This document shows, piece by piece, positions 1-10,893 of a DNA stretch of 64,000 nucleotides. Within the stretch, counting starts at the first letter, position 1; every line of letters begins with the position of its first letter. The translations under genes were made by a program, and so were the position numbers. The stretch covers positions 1,451-65,450 of the forward strand of contig MKVN01000029.1 in assembly GCA_001898855.1 (NCBI GenBank), in the 5' to 3' direction. The notes under the pieces are model-generated. The model was given only the letters and a program-made list of their open reading frames with translations. It was not told the DNA's origin and did no database searches. The DNA is from Micrococcales bacterium 73-13 (GTDB lineage: Bacteria > Actinomycetota > Actinomycetes > Actinomycetales > Microbacteriaceae).

Positions 1-525
1 CAGCGCATCGCGTTCCACATCCTGCAGACGCAGTCCTTCGACGTGAGCCGGCTCGCGCAGCTGCTCACCGAGGTGCGCGAGCGGGTCCGCTTCTGCGAGG
101 TGTGCGGGAACGTCGGCGAGGAGGACCGCTGCGCCATCTGCCGCGACCCGCGGCGCGACCAGGGCGTCGTTTGCGTCGTCGAGGAGCCGAAGGACGTCGC
201 CGCGATCGAGCGCACCCGCGAGTTCAGGGGCCTCTACCACGTGCTCGGCGGCGCCATCAATCCGATCAACGGCATCGGCCCGGACAGCCTGCGCATCGCC
301 CAGCTCGTCTCGCGGCTCGGCGACGGCACCGTGCGCGAGGTCATCATCGCGACGAATCCGAACGTCGAGGGCGAGGCGACCGCCGTCTACCTCTCCCGCC
401 TGCTGCAGTTCCCGGGGCTCGCGGTCTCCCGCCTCGCCTCCGGCCTGCCGGTCGGCGGCGACCTCGAGTACGCCGACGAGGTGACGCTCGGCCGGGCGTT
501 CGAGGGGCGCCGGCTCGTCGGCTGA
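1..525 (+). CDS. recR: Recombination mediator RecR, 5'-truncated by the window edge
   Basis: The last 174 residues of RecR are present; the start lies upstream of base 1. RecR works with RecO (and RecF) to load RecA onto gapped DNA. Visible in order are the end of the helix-hairpin-helix region (QRIAFHIL), a four-cysteine zinc finger (CEVC and CAIC pairs) and a Toprim domain running from [10 protein letters not shown] to [12 protein letters not shown], then the conserved ending with [18 protein letters not shown]. The family is about 200 residues, so only some 25 residues are missing. The next gene follows 40 nt downstream but has its own promoter-like box. Confidence 0.96.
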   Translation, partial: QRIAFHILQTQSFDVSRLAQLLTEVRERVRFCEVCGNVGEEDRCAICRDPRRDQGVVCVVEEPKDVAAIERTREFRGLYHVLGGAINPINGIGPDSLRIAQLVSRLGDGTVREVIIATNPNVEGEATAVYLSRLLQFPGLAVSRLASGLPVGGDLEYADEVTLGRAFEGRRLVG

Positions 526-565
526 GCCATAGGGCATTCATCCCGAGCGGGTAGGCTGTCCGACC

Positions 566-1411
566 GTGCTCACCCCGGAGATCCCCGTCGACGCGCGGCT
601 GGTCGCCTTCGATCTCGATGACACGCTGGCGCCGAGCAAGTCCCCGCTCGACCCCCGGATGGGCGAGACGCTCGCCCGGCTGCTCGCCGTCGTGCCGGTG
701 TGCGTCATCTCCGGGGGGCAGTTCGCGCAGTTCGAGTCGCAGCTCGTCACAGGGCTCGAGGCGGCGGCCTCGGCGCAGCAGGCGGCGTTCGGCTTCGGCC
801 GGCTGCACCTGATGCCGACCTGCGGCACGCAGTACTACCGCTGGGAGGACGCCGAGTGGCGCCGTCAGTATGCCGAGGAGCTGACGCCCGAGGAGTCCGC
901 CGCCGCGGTCGCGGCGGTCGAGGAGGAGGCGCGCCGACTCGGGCTGTGGGAGCCGGCGAACCCCGGCGTCACGGTCTGGGGCCCGGTGATCGAGGACCGC
1001 GGGACGCAGATCACGTTCTCCGCGCTCGGCCAGGCGGCGCCGGTCGACGCGAAGCGGGCGTGGGACCCGACGAACGAGAAGAAGAACGCGCTCGCCGCCG
1101 CGGTCGCGGCGCGGCTCCCCGGCCTCGAGGTGCGCTCCGGGGGGAGCACCTCGATCGACATCACCGCGAAGGGGATCGACAAGGCCTACGGCATGCGACG
1201 TCTGACCGAGCTGTCCGGCATCCCGCTCGAGCAGATGGCGTTCGTCGGCGACCGCCTCGACCCGGACGGGAACGACTATCCGGTGCTCGCGCTCGGCGTG
1301 CGCTCGGTCGCCGTCGAGGGCTGGGAGGACACCGCGGCGGCGGTCGAGCGGTTCCTGGTGGGCCGCGGCACCGGGCCGATGTCTGCGATCCGGGAGTCGG
1401 ACCGCGGCTGA
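566..1411 (+). CDS. HAD-superfamily IIB hydrolase, phosphomannomutase-like
   Basis: A 281-residue HAD phosphatase of the Cof/phosphomannomutase-like subfamily (IIB). Motif I is FDLDDT at residues 15-20 with nucleophile Asp16; motif II is VISGG; a GGSTSIDIT stretch and GVDKAYG-like Lys (GIDKAYG) form motif III; FVGDRLDPDGND is motif IV. The GGSTSIDIT block resembles eukaryotic-type phosphomannomutases, so a sugar-phosphate substrate is likely but unproven. The GTG start was chosen because TAGGCT at 552-557 lies 8 nt upstream and no Shine-Dalgarno sequence is visible, which suggests a leaderless message. Confidence 0.85.
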   Translation: MLTPEIPVDARLVAFDLDDTLAPSKSPLDPRMGETLARLLAVVPVCVISGGQFAQFESQLVTGLEAAASAQQAAFGFGRLHLMPTCGTQYYRWEDAEWRRQYAEELTPEESAAAVAAVEEEARRLGLWEPANPGVTVWGPVIEDRGTQITFSALGQAAPVDAKRAWDPTNEKKNALAAAVAARLPGLEVRSGGSTSIDITAKGIDKAYGMRRLTELSGIPLEQMAFVGDRLDPDGNDYPVLALGVRSVAVEGWEDTAAAVERFLVGRGTGPMSAIRESDRG

Positions 1412-3892
<2,481 letters not shown>

Positions 3893-3933
3893 GCCGCGAG
3901 GAGCCCGAGGAACGCCCGGGTAGGATCGAGGGC

Positions 3934-5403
3934 GTGAGTTCGCACGTCGATGTCGCCCTGATCGGCGGCGGGATCATGAGCGCGACCCTCGGCACCTTCA
4001 TCCAGCAGCTCGAGCCGACCTGGACGATCGCGATCTACGAGCGCCTGTCGGACCTCGCCCAGGAGTCGAGCAACCCGTGGAACAACGCGGGCACCGGCCA
4101 CGCCGCGTTCTGCGAGCTGAACTACACGCCGGAGCAGCCCGACGGCACCATCACGGTGACGAACGCGATCAAGGTGAACGAGCAGTTCCAGGTCTCCCGT
4201 CAGTTCTGGTCCTACCTCGTCGAGCAGGGGATCCTGCCGGAGCCGAAGCAGTTCATCAACCCGGTCCCGCACATGACGTTCGTCTGGGGCGCGGAGAACG
4301 TCGAGTTCCTGCGCCGCCGGCACGCGGCGATGGTCGCCCACCCGCTGTTCGCCTCGATGGAGTTCACCGAGGACCCCGCCGTCATCCACAGCTGGGCGCC
4401 GCTGCTCGTCCTCGGCCGGGCGAAGTCGCAGCCGATCGCCGCGACCCGCATCGTCGGCGGCACCGACGTCGACTTCGGCGCGCAGACCCACGATCTCGTC
4501 CGCGGGCTCACCGCGCGCGGGGCGACCGTGCACACGGAGCAGCGCGTCACGCGGCTCAAGCGCCAGAAGAACGGCAACTGGCAGCTGCGGATCCGCAACG
4601 AGGTCGGCGGGACGCCGAGCGTCACGACGGCGAGGTTCGTCTTCGTCGGCGCCGGCGGCGCGGCGCTGACGCTCCTGCAGAGCTCCGGCATCAAGGAGAT
4701 CAAGGGCTACGGCGGCTTCCCGATCGCGGGCGAGTTCCTCCGCACGAGCGACCCGGAGATCGTCGGCCGGCACCACGCGAAGGTCTACGGCAAGGCCGCC
4801 GTCGGCGCCCCGCCGATGTCGGTGCCGCACCTCGACCTGCGGATCGTCGACGGCGAGGCGAGCCTCATGTTCGGCCCCTACGCGGGCTTCTCGACGAAGT
4901 TCCTGAAGCACGGCTCGCTCCTCGACCTGTTCGCGAGCCTGCGCCTGCACAACGTGTTCGTCATGCTCGGCGTCGCGTTCAAGAACTTCGGGCTGCTCAA
5001 GTACCTCGTCTCCGAGGTGCTCGCGACCCGGAAGAAGCAGAACCGGGCCCTGCTCGAGTTCGCGCCGGACGTCGACGCGGACAAGTTCGAGAAGATCGTC
5101 GCGGGTCAGCGCGTGCAGATCATGAAGAAGGACGCGAACGGCAAGGCGACGCTCCAGTTCGGCACCGAGGTCGTCGCCGCCGCCGACGGCTCGATCGCCG
5201 GCCTGCTCGGTGCCTCGCCCGGCGCGTCGACCGCGGTGCCGATCATGCTCGACGTGCTCGAGCGCTGCTTCCCGGACCGGATCGCCGACTGGCAGCCGAA
5301 GCTGCAGGCGATGGTCCCGACCTACGGCAAGCACCTCGCCTCCGACGAGGCGCTCATCGCCTCGACGATCGCCGAGACGTCGAAGGCCCTGCAGCTGACC
5401 TGA
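3934..5403 (+). CDS. mqo: Malate:quinone oxidoreductase
   Basis: A 489-residue FAD-dependent malate:quinone oxidoreductase, a peripheral membrane enzyme that oxidises malate to oxaloacetate and passes electrons to menaquinone. The N-terminal Rossmann motif is LIGGGIMSATLG (residues 8-19); NNAGTGHAAFCELNYTPE and VPHLDLRIVDG are family blocks, and the FAD-binding end GLLGASPGASTAVPIML is present. Length is normal. TAGGAT at 3921-3926 lies 7 nt before the GTG start with no clear Shine-Dalgarno, another candidate leaderless gene. Confidence 0.96.
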   Translation: MSSHVDVALIGGGIMSATLGTFIQQLEPTWTIAIYERLSDLAQESSNPWNNAGTGHAAFCELNYTPEQPDGTITVTNAIKVNEQFQVSRQFWSYLVEQGILPEPKQFINPVPHMTFVWGAENVEFLRRRHAAMVAHPLFASMEFTEDPAVIHSWAPLLVLGRAKSQPIAATRIVGGTDVDFGAQTHDLVRGLTARGATVHTEQRVTRLKRQKNGNWQLRIRNEVGGTPSVTTARFVFVGAGGAALTLLQSSGIKEIKGYGGFPIAGEFLRTSDPEIVGRHHAKVYGKAAVGAPPMSVPHLDLRIVDGEASLMFGPYAGFSTKFLKHGSLLDLFASLRLHNVFVMLGVAFKNFGLLKYLVSEVLATRKKQNRALLEFAPDVDADKFEKIVAGQRVQIMKKDANGKATLQFGTEVVAAADGSIAGLLGASPGASTAVPIMLDVLERCFPDRIADWQPKLQAMVPTYGKHLASDEALIASTIAETSKALQLT

Positions 5404-5474
5404 GCCGTCGGCTTCCCTCGCGGCGGCTCGGCCAGCCGCTAGCATCGTCGGAACGCCGACGAGACAGGAACTTC

Positions 5475-6338
5475 ATGACCGGTGTCCTCTCCGAGCCCGC
5501 CGACGAGCTCGATCTCCCCGCCGCCGTCGTCCCGAAGGGACGGTCGCTCGCCCAGCCGGACAAGGTCGTCCCGGCGACGCGTGCCGGCTTCACCTGGCGG
5601 AAGTCGGCCTCGGCGGCCCGCGTCGAGAACTTCCTCCGGCTGTTCACGCCGGAAGTGATCGACCAGCCGCTCATCCGCGTCGGCTCGAAGCACGACGGCG
5701 GCTACCTCATCCCGGATGACCTCGACGGCATCGGCTACGTCATCTCGCCCGGCGTCGGCCCCGTCGTCGACTTCGACGCGGACATGGCCGCGCGCGGCAT
5801 CGACGTCGTCATGCTCGACGCGTCGGTGAAGGGCCCGCCGCTGCAGCACCAGCGGTTCCACTTCAAGCCGCTCTTCCTCGACTCCTATGTGTCGGCGACG
5901 ACGACGACGATCGATGCCGAGGTCGCGGCGCTCCCGCCGGACGTCGACCTGCTGCTCGAGATGGACATCGAGGGCTCCGAGTGGAAGGTCATCCACTCGA
6001 TGTCCGAGGCGGCGCAGCGCCGATTCCGGATCATGGCGATCGAGTTCCACCCGCTCACCGAGGCGGCGCACAAGTGGCGCCTGCCCGACTTCGAGTCCGG
6101 CATCCGCAAGCTGCTGACGACGCACCGGATCGTCCACGTGCACCTGAACAACGCCTCGAGCGCCGTCCGCCTCGGCGGGCACCGCGTCGCCGACGCGATC
6201 GAGGTGACGCTGCACCGCCGCGACCGCTCGGCCGCCCACCCGGGCGAGCAGGTCACCCTGCCGCATCCGCTCGACACCGCGAACCTCCCGATCCTGCTCG
6301 ACCACAAGCCGCCGCGGATCTGGGGCGGGGCGCGCTGA
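5475..6338 (+). CDS. FkbM-family methyltransferase
   Basis: A 287-residue class I SAM methyltransferase of the FkbM type. The SAM-binding core starts at GYVISPGVGPVVDFD, and LLEMDIEGSEWKVIHSM is the characteristic FkbM block. Such enzymes often methylate sugars in exopolysaccharide or antibiotic clusters; its position just ahead of the polysaccharide locus fits that. The ATG at 5475 was preferred although the frame is open far upstream, because the upstream stretch is antisense-like noise inside mqo and TAGCAT at 5443 offers a promoter. Its stop overlaps the next gene. Confidence 0.85.
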   Translation: MTGVLSEPADELDLPAAVVPKGRSLAQPDKVVPATRAGFTWRKSASAARVENFLRLFTPEVIDQPLIRVGSKHDGGYLIPDDLDGIGYVISPGVGPVVDFDADMAARGIDVVMLDASVKGPPLQHQRFHFKPLFLDSYVSATTTTIDAEVAALPPDVDLLLEMDIEGSEWKVIHSMSEAAQRRFRIMAIEFHPLTEAAHKWRLPDFESGIRKLLTTHRIVHVHLNNASSAVRLGGHRVADAIEVTLHRRDRSAAHPGEQVTLPHPLDTANLPILLDHKPPRIWGGAR

Positions 6339-6793
6339 CCGTCCGATTCCTGCTCGCCGCGTGGACCGGCGTCATCCTCTGGATCACGCTGAGCCCAGGC
6401 CAGCCGACTGACGGCGGCTGGGTCGTCGACTCACTCGCGTGGCTGCACGAGCGGGGGCTGCCGGGCTGGGTCGACTACGACCTCGTCGAGTTCGTCGCGA
6501 ACGTCGTGCTGTTCGTGCCGTTCGGTCTGTTGCTCTCAGTGCTGTTCCGGCATTCGAGTCGCGGCACCGCGTATCGGGATCCCGTCGCCGGGATCGTGTT
6601 CCCGACGGTCTGTTCGCTCGCCCTTTCACTGACCGTCGAATTCGCGCAGGCCGTCTTCCTGCCGGCGAGGTTCGCGACCGTCTCGGACCTGGTGGCGAAC
6701 ACGCTCGGCGGGCTGCTCGGCGCCATCGTCGCGGCGCCGATTCGCCCCGGGACCCGGTCCTCCCCGCGTCCGGTCCGCGGCGCGCTACCCTAG
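6335..6793 (+). CDS. VanZ-like membrane protein (start uncertain, CTG)
   Basis: About 152 residues with four predicted membrane helices (near residues 2-17, 49-66, 85-103 and 117-132). The pattern WITLSP ... NVVLFVPFGLLLS ... TVEFAQ ... SDLVANTLGGLLGA is that of VanZ-like proteins, a family of unclear function linked to teicoplanin resistance and often found in envelope loci. There is no ATG, GTG or TTG in frame before the first helix; the only near-cognate codon is CTG at 6335, which overlaps the TGA of the methyltransferase (CTGA). That points to translational coupling through a CTG start, or to a sequence error. Confidence 0.72.
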   Translation: MTVRFLLAAWTGVILWITLSPGQPTDGGWVVDSLAWLHERGLPGWVDYDLVEFVANVVLFVPFGLLLSVLFRHSSRGTAYRDPVAGIVFPTVCSLALSLTVEFAQAVFLPARFATVSDLVANTLGGLLGAIVAAPIRPGTRSSPRPVRGALP

Positions 6794-6812
6794 CCCGCGG
6801 GGGTCGGGGCGC

Positions 6813-8297
6813 ATGACGGGTGTGCAGGTGGACCAGGAGCATCGGAGCGGTACGCCGCGCCGGCGCGACTGGGCGCGCGCCTACGCAGGCCGGGTCGCGG
6901 TCACCGACCTGCTCGTGGTGGTCTGGGCTGTCGTCGCGGCTCAGTTGCTCCGGTTCGGTGTCAGCATCGACGACGAGGCTCGACTCATCCAGGGCGGCAC
7001 GATCACGATCAGCTATGTCGCCATCTCGATCGTGCTCGCGCTCGGCTGGATGCTCACGCTCGCCGTGTTCCGGACCCGTGACGCGCGCGTCATCGGTGTC
7101 GGCGCGACGGAGTACCGGCTCGTCATCCAGTCGACGCTCTGGCTGTTCGGCCTCGGGGCGATCGTACTGTTCCTGTTCAAGATCGACATCGCGCGGGCGT
7201 ATGTGCTCATCGCCCTGCCGCTCGGGCTTCTCGTCCTGCTCTTCAGCCGGTGGCTCTGGCGGCAGTGGCTCAATGCGAAGCGCCGTTCCGGGGCGTACAG
7301 CTATCGCGTCCTGCTCGTCGGTTCGCTGGATTCGGTGGAACGGCTCGCCCAGGAGCTGTCCCGCGCCCGGTTCGCCGGATATCGGGTGGTGGGCGCGGTA
7401 GTGCCTGGCGCCCTTCGCGACGAGGGCCGCCTCCCGGGCACCGACATCCCGATGCGGGCCGACATCGACGCGATTCAGGCCACCATGGGCGAGCTCGACG
7501 CCGACACGCTCGTGATCGCGAGCAGCGACCGGCTCTCCGCCGACAAGGTGCGGGAGCTGTCCTGGGGGCTCGAGCCCGGGCGCCAGCACCTCGTCATGGC
7601 GCCGAGCCTGACCGACGTCGGAGGCCCGAGGATCCATGTGCGACCGGTCGCCGGATTGCCCCTCCTGCACGTGGAGACGCCGACCTTCATCGGCCCGCAG
7701 CTGTTCCTCAAGCGCGGGTTCGATCTCGTCGGATCGTTCCTGCTGGTCGTCATCCTCTCCCCGCTGCTCATCGTCATCGCATTCTGGGTCCGGCTCTCGA
7801 CGCCGGGCCCGGTGCTGTTCCGTCAGGAGCGTGTCGGGTTCCGCGGTCGGCCCTTCCTGATGCTGAAGTTCCGATCGATGGTCGCCGACGCGGAGGCGCG
7901 GCTTCCCGGCCTGCTGGACCGGCACGACGCCGGCAACGAGGTGCTCTTCAAGCTGCAGGACGACCCCCGAGTGACCCCGATCGGTCGGTGGCTGCGGCGG
8001 TACAGCCTGGACGAGCTGCCGCAGCTCTTCAATGTCCTGGGCGGGTCGATGTCGCTCGTTGGCCCCCGGCCCCCGCTCGCGCGAGAGGTCGAGTCCTACG
8101 AGCAGCATGTCCACCGCAAGTTCCTCGTCAAGCCGGGCGTGACCGGGCTCTGGCAGGTTTCGGGCCGGTCGAGCCTCTCCTGGGAGGAATCGGTGCGGCT
8201 GGACCTCTACTACGTCGAGAACTGGTCGATCACCGGCGATCTGCTCATCCTGTGGCGGACGGCGAAGGCGGTGCTCGGGAGGCAGGGCGCGTACTGA
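6813..8297 (+). CDS. Exopolysaccharide polyprenyl glycosylphosphotransferase (initiating sugar transferase)
   Basis: A 494-residue integral membrane enzyme of the WbaP/CpsE type, which transfers a hexose-1-phosphate from a UDP-sugar to undecaprenyl phosphate and so starts repeat-unit synthesis. Four N-terminal membrane helices (about 25-145) are followed by a Rossmann-like cytoplasmic domain (YRVLLVGSLDSVERL onward) and the C-terminal catalytic domain from FLKRGFDLVGS, with LFRQERVGFRGRPF, MLKFRSM, LDELPQLFNVLGG, SLVGPRPP and KPGVTGLWQVSGR. It is the first committed gene of the locus and reads toward the convergent glycosyltransferase operon. Confidence 0.95.
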   Translation: MTGVQVDQEHRSGTPRRRDWARAYAGRVAVTDLLVVVWAVVAAQLLRFGVSIDDEARLIQGGTITISYVAISIVLALGWMLTLAVFRTRDARVIGVGATEYRLVIQSTLWLFGLGAIVLFLFKIDIARAYVLIALPLGLLVLLFSRWLWRQWLNAKRRSGAYSYRVLLVGSLDSVERLAQELSRARFAGYRVVGAVVPGALRDEGRLPGTDIPMRADIDAIQATMGELDADTLVIASSDRLSADKVRELSWGLEPGRQHLVMAPSLTDVGGPRIHVRPVAGLPLLHVETPTFIGPQLFLKRGFDLVGSFLLVVILSPLLIVIAFWVRLSTPGPVLFRQERVGFRGRPFLMLKFRSMVADAEARLPGLLDRHDAGNEVLFKLQDDPRVTPIGRWLRRYSLDELPQLFNVLGGSMSLVGPRPPLAREVESYEQHVHRKFLVKPGVTGLWQVSGRSSLSWEESVRLDLYYVENWSITGDLLILWRTAKAVLGRQGAY

Positions 8298-8611
8298 GCG
8301 ATCGGCCCGGCAGCGCCCCTCCCGACTCCGGCAACACTACGGCTAATCGCGATGGCTTCCCCTAAGACTCCGGCGTGGAATCGCGAGATTGCTCTCGAAG
8401 ACGCGCTCGGGCGGGAGTGGGATTGCAATCCTGCAACCCACCAGACGGCTATCTCGCGATCAATGGACGACGCGGAGGGTGCCGGCCGCGCCTCCCGACA
8501 CGCGAACGGGCACCTGGCAGTTCGATGTACTCGCCTGGGCTGCGAGGAGGCTCGCAGGCCAGGCGCTGCTGACTCCGCTCGTGGTCGCGTGGTCCTCGAC
8601 GCCGGCCTGGC
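8298..8611. other. Convergent intergenic region with small palindromes
   Basis: These 314 bases separate the sugar-transferase gene (+) from the glycosyltransferase operon (-) and are visibly less GC-rich. I see no convincing gene. There is a perfect 12-bp palindrome GGATTGCAATCC at 8420-8431, inside a 10-bp inverted repeat, ATCGCGAGAT at 8380-8389 and ATCTCGCGAT at 8451-8460. They could shape convergent termination, but no T-run follows. Confidence 0.4.
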
Positions 8612-9703
8612 TCAAGCTCGCGCGGAGACGGCCATCGCCAGTTCGGCCGCATACGCGTCGCAAACGGCTTCCCAGCTATAAACCTCCGACGCCCGCTGCC
8701 GTGCGGACCAGCTCAATGACTCACGCGCATCCGGTTGGTTCATCAGGCGGAGCACATTTGCGGCGATCGTGTCGGAATCAGTGAAGGCACCACCCGGGCC
8801 CAGAACCTCGCGGTTGAATATCGTGTCCCGCGCGAGTATGGGGGCACCCGCGGCCATGGCCTGAACAAGCGACGGATTCGTCCCGCCGACACTGTGGCCG
8901 TGAAAGTAAAGACCGGCATGCTGCCAGAGGGAATGCAGCAAGGCGTCGTCGCGGAGGTGACCAAGCCAGGTCACGTTCTCGTGGGTGTGGGTGAGGTCGG
9001 CGGCGCGGTGCTCCAGTTCGCCCCCATATCCTTCCGAGCCGACGATGACCACCGGATGGCGGCTGGCAATCTCAGGGACGGCGGCGAAGAACTCGGGGAT
9101 CGAGTTCTCCGGCACGAAACGCGCCACAACCAGGACGTAGCCGCGAGGTACGAGTCCATCGGGGACCGGCATCTCGGGGACCGGCTCGCCGCCGTAGGGG
9201 ATGAACGCGCCGTCTCTGCCGAATTCGCTCTGCCAGCGCTCCTCGATCCGCTCCGAGTCGAACACGAGTCGGTCACCCCAGCGCGCAGTCAGACGGGCAC
9301 CAGTGCGGAATACCGTGCGAGCGAGCCTGCCCCACTTCGCGCGCTCCCATTCGATTCCATCGACATTGACCACGGTCGGAATGTTCGCGCCGCGAAGGAG
9401 AGGGAGGAAGTAGCCGTTCGCGACGTTCATGACGAGAGCGACATCTGGTCGAAGCCGACGTGCTGCCAACGTCGAGGTGTATCCGAAACTCAAGGTACTC
9501 AGAGATCTCCGCTCCCACCCGCCGGTGCGCACGGCGTGGATACGCGGGTCTCCATCAGGGGGAGTTGCCCCTGGACGGTCACGCCCGTAGACCGTCACGT
9601 CCCAACCGCGGTCGGCGAGCGAGGGGGCTATGTGTCGAACAGCGGTCTCGAAGCCGCCGTAGTAGCTCGGGTATCCACGGGTGCCGATGATGGCGACCTT
9701 CAC
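8612..9703 (-). CDS. GT4 glycosyltransferase with DUF1972 N-terminus (rhamnosyltransferase-like)
   Basis: A 363-residue retaining glycosyltransferase. The N-terminus KVAIIGTRGYPSYYGGFET is the hallmark of the DUF1972 family, often rhamnosyltransferases in capsule or O-antigen clusters; the GT4 nucleotide-sugar region follows (LVVARFVPENSIPEFF, GHSVGGTNPSLVQAMA). The GTG start overlaps the stop of the upstream gene by 4 nt (GTGA), so translation is coupled. It is the last gene of the minus-strand operon. Acceptor and donor sugars cannot be read from sequence. Confidence 0.9.
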   Translation of the reverse strand: MKVAIIGTRGYPSYYGGFETAVRHIAPSLADRGWDVTVYGRDRPGATPPDGDPRIHAVRTGGWERRSLSTLSFGYTSTLAARRLRPDVALVMNVANGYFLPLLRGANIPTVVNVDGIEWERAKWGRLARTVFRTGARLTARWGDRLVFDSERIEERWQSEFGRDGAFIPYGGEPVPEMPVPDGLVPRGYVLVVARFVPENSIPEFFAAVPEIASRHPVVIVGSEGYGGELEHRAADLTHTHENVTWLGHLRDDALLHSLWQHAGLYFHGHSVGGTNPSLVQAMAAGAPILARDTIFNREVLGPGGAFTDSDTIAANVLRLMNQPDARESLSWSARQRASEVYSWEAVCDAYAAELAMAVSARA

Positions 9704-10893
9704 TCGCGCGGTCCGTTGCTCAGCGCTTCCGCGTAGACGTCCTCGATGCGGTCGACCATGTTGCGCGATGAGTACGCAGACAGATCGCGTTCAGCGAGCT
9801 CCGAGCGGTAACGGCCCGCCTCGCCGCGCAACATCAGGTGGTCGATGGCGTCGAAAAGGGACTCGCTGTCTGCGGCCGGGAGCGTCCATACGCCAGGGCC
9901 GACCAGGTCAACGAGCGCTCCTCGGCCGGTGGTAACCAGTGGAGTACCGGCGCGCAGTGCTTCGAGCGCGGAGAGCCCCATAGTTTCCGGAACGAGTGAG
10001 GGGGCGATTGCAATCGTCGCAGCTTGCAGCTCCGCCTGGACCTCATCAGGCGTCATGAGTCCAAGGTACTTCACCGACGAATCGGCACTGGCCGCCTCTT
10101 CCACAAGCGTCTGCAACTCCCCGGATCCGGCGATCCGGAGCGTGAGACCGTGATCCTGGGGGAGGCGGTGCCAGGCCTCAAGCAGGAGCAAGAGCCCCTT
10201 CGTCGGATGGAGACGACCGGCGAAGAGAACGGTGTTTGGGCTCCGATCTACGAAGCGCAGCCCTGCGGAGTCGGTGCCCCACGGAATGACGCGAATCGAC
10301 GATTCGGCGATCCCGGCAGTCATCATCACCCGCTGGCTATAGGTCGACGGCACGATGAAGAGGTTGACGGCCGCGACGTAGCGTCTCCGGAAGAGCAGGT
10401 CCTCAACGGTGCAAAGGGTCGAGGCGAGGCGGCTGTCACGAATGCACCTGTACTTAATCGCGGGAGTCGTCACCCGCCGGCCAACGCAGTCCATGCAGAC
10501 CTCGCCATCCCGGTAGAGCGAGTAGCAGGGCGCGGCGAGCTTGAAGTCGTGCAGGGTCATGACGGTCGGCCCGTCGAAGACTCCGAGCACGGACGGCGAC
10601 AGCTGATGGTAGATGGAGTGGAGGTGGACGATGTCGGGTGCGAAATCTGCGACGACATCGCGGAGCGCACGTCGCGCCGACGCATTCCAAAGCAACGCTC
10701 CCGCAGAACGAATGCGGTCGAGGCCGCCGTCGGCGGCCGCAAAGACGTGGCCGCCCGCTTCCGCGACGTCCTCGCTCGCAAAGAGTTGCACGTCATGGCC
10801 GCGGTCGGAGAGTTCCGCAGTCAGCTCGGTGACGTGCCGTTCAACCCCGCCGAGGAAACGTCGGAACTTCGAGACCATAAGGATTCGTGACAC
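9700..10893 (-). CDS. GT4 glycosyltransferase with cysteine-rich insert
   Basis: A 397-residue GT-B glycosyltransferase. The N-terminal motif FLGGVERHVTELTAELSDRGH marks the acceptor-side domain; TVLFAGRLHPTKGLLLLLEAW and the E-x7-E-like PETMGLSALEALRAGTPLV form the donor-binding domain. A four-cysteine stretch in the middle (CYSLYRDGEVCMDC ... KYRC) is typical of a subgroup in actinobacterial and cyanobacterial polysaccharide clusters. The start could be GTG at 10893 or ATG at 10878; either overlaps the end of the polymerase gene (by 53 or 38 nt). Confidence 0.9.
   Translation of the reverse strand: MSRILMVSKFRRFLGGVERHVTELTAELSDRGHDVQLFASEDVAEAGGHVFAAADGGLDRIRSAGALLWNASARRALRDVVADFAPDIVHLHSIYHQLSPSVLGVFDGPTVMTLHDFKLAAPCYSLYRDGEVCMDCVGRRVTTPAIKYRCIRDSRLASTLCTVEDLLFRRRYVAAVNLFIVPSTYSQRVMMTAGIAESSIRVIPWGTDSAGLRFVDRSPNTVLFAGRLHPTKGLLLLLEAWHRLPQDHGLTLRIAGSGELQTLVEEAASADSSVKYLGLMTPDEVQAELQAATIAIAPSLVPETMGLSALEALRAGTPLVTTGRGALVDLVGPGVWTLPAADSESLFDAIDHLMLRGEAGRYRSELAERDLSAYSSRNMVDRIEDVYAEALSNGPRE

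Noticed and set aside
8352-8784. Several overlapping small frames between the sugar transferase and the glycosyltransferase operon
   Set aside because: They lack ribosome sites, overlap one another and run into the end of the glycosyltransferase gene; no recognisable protein.
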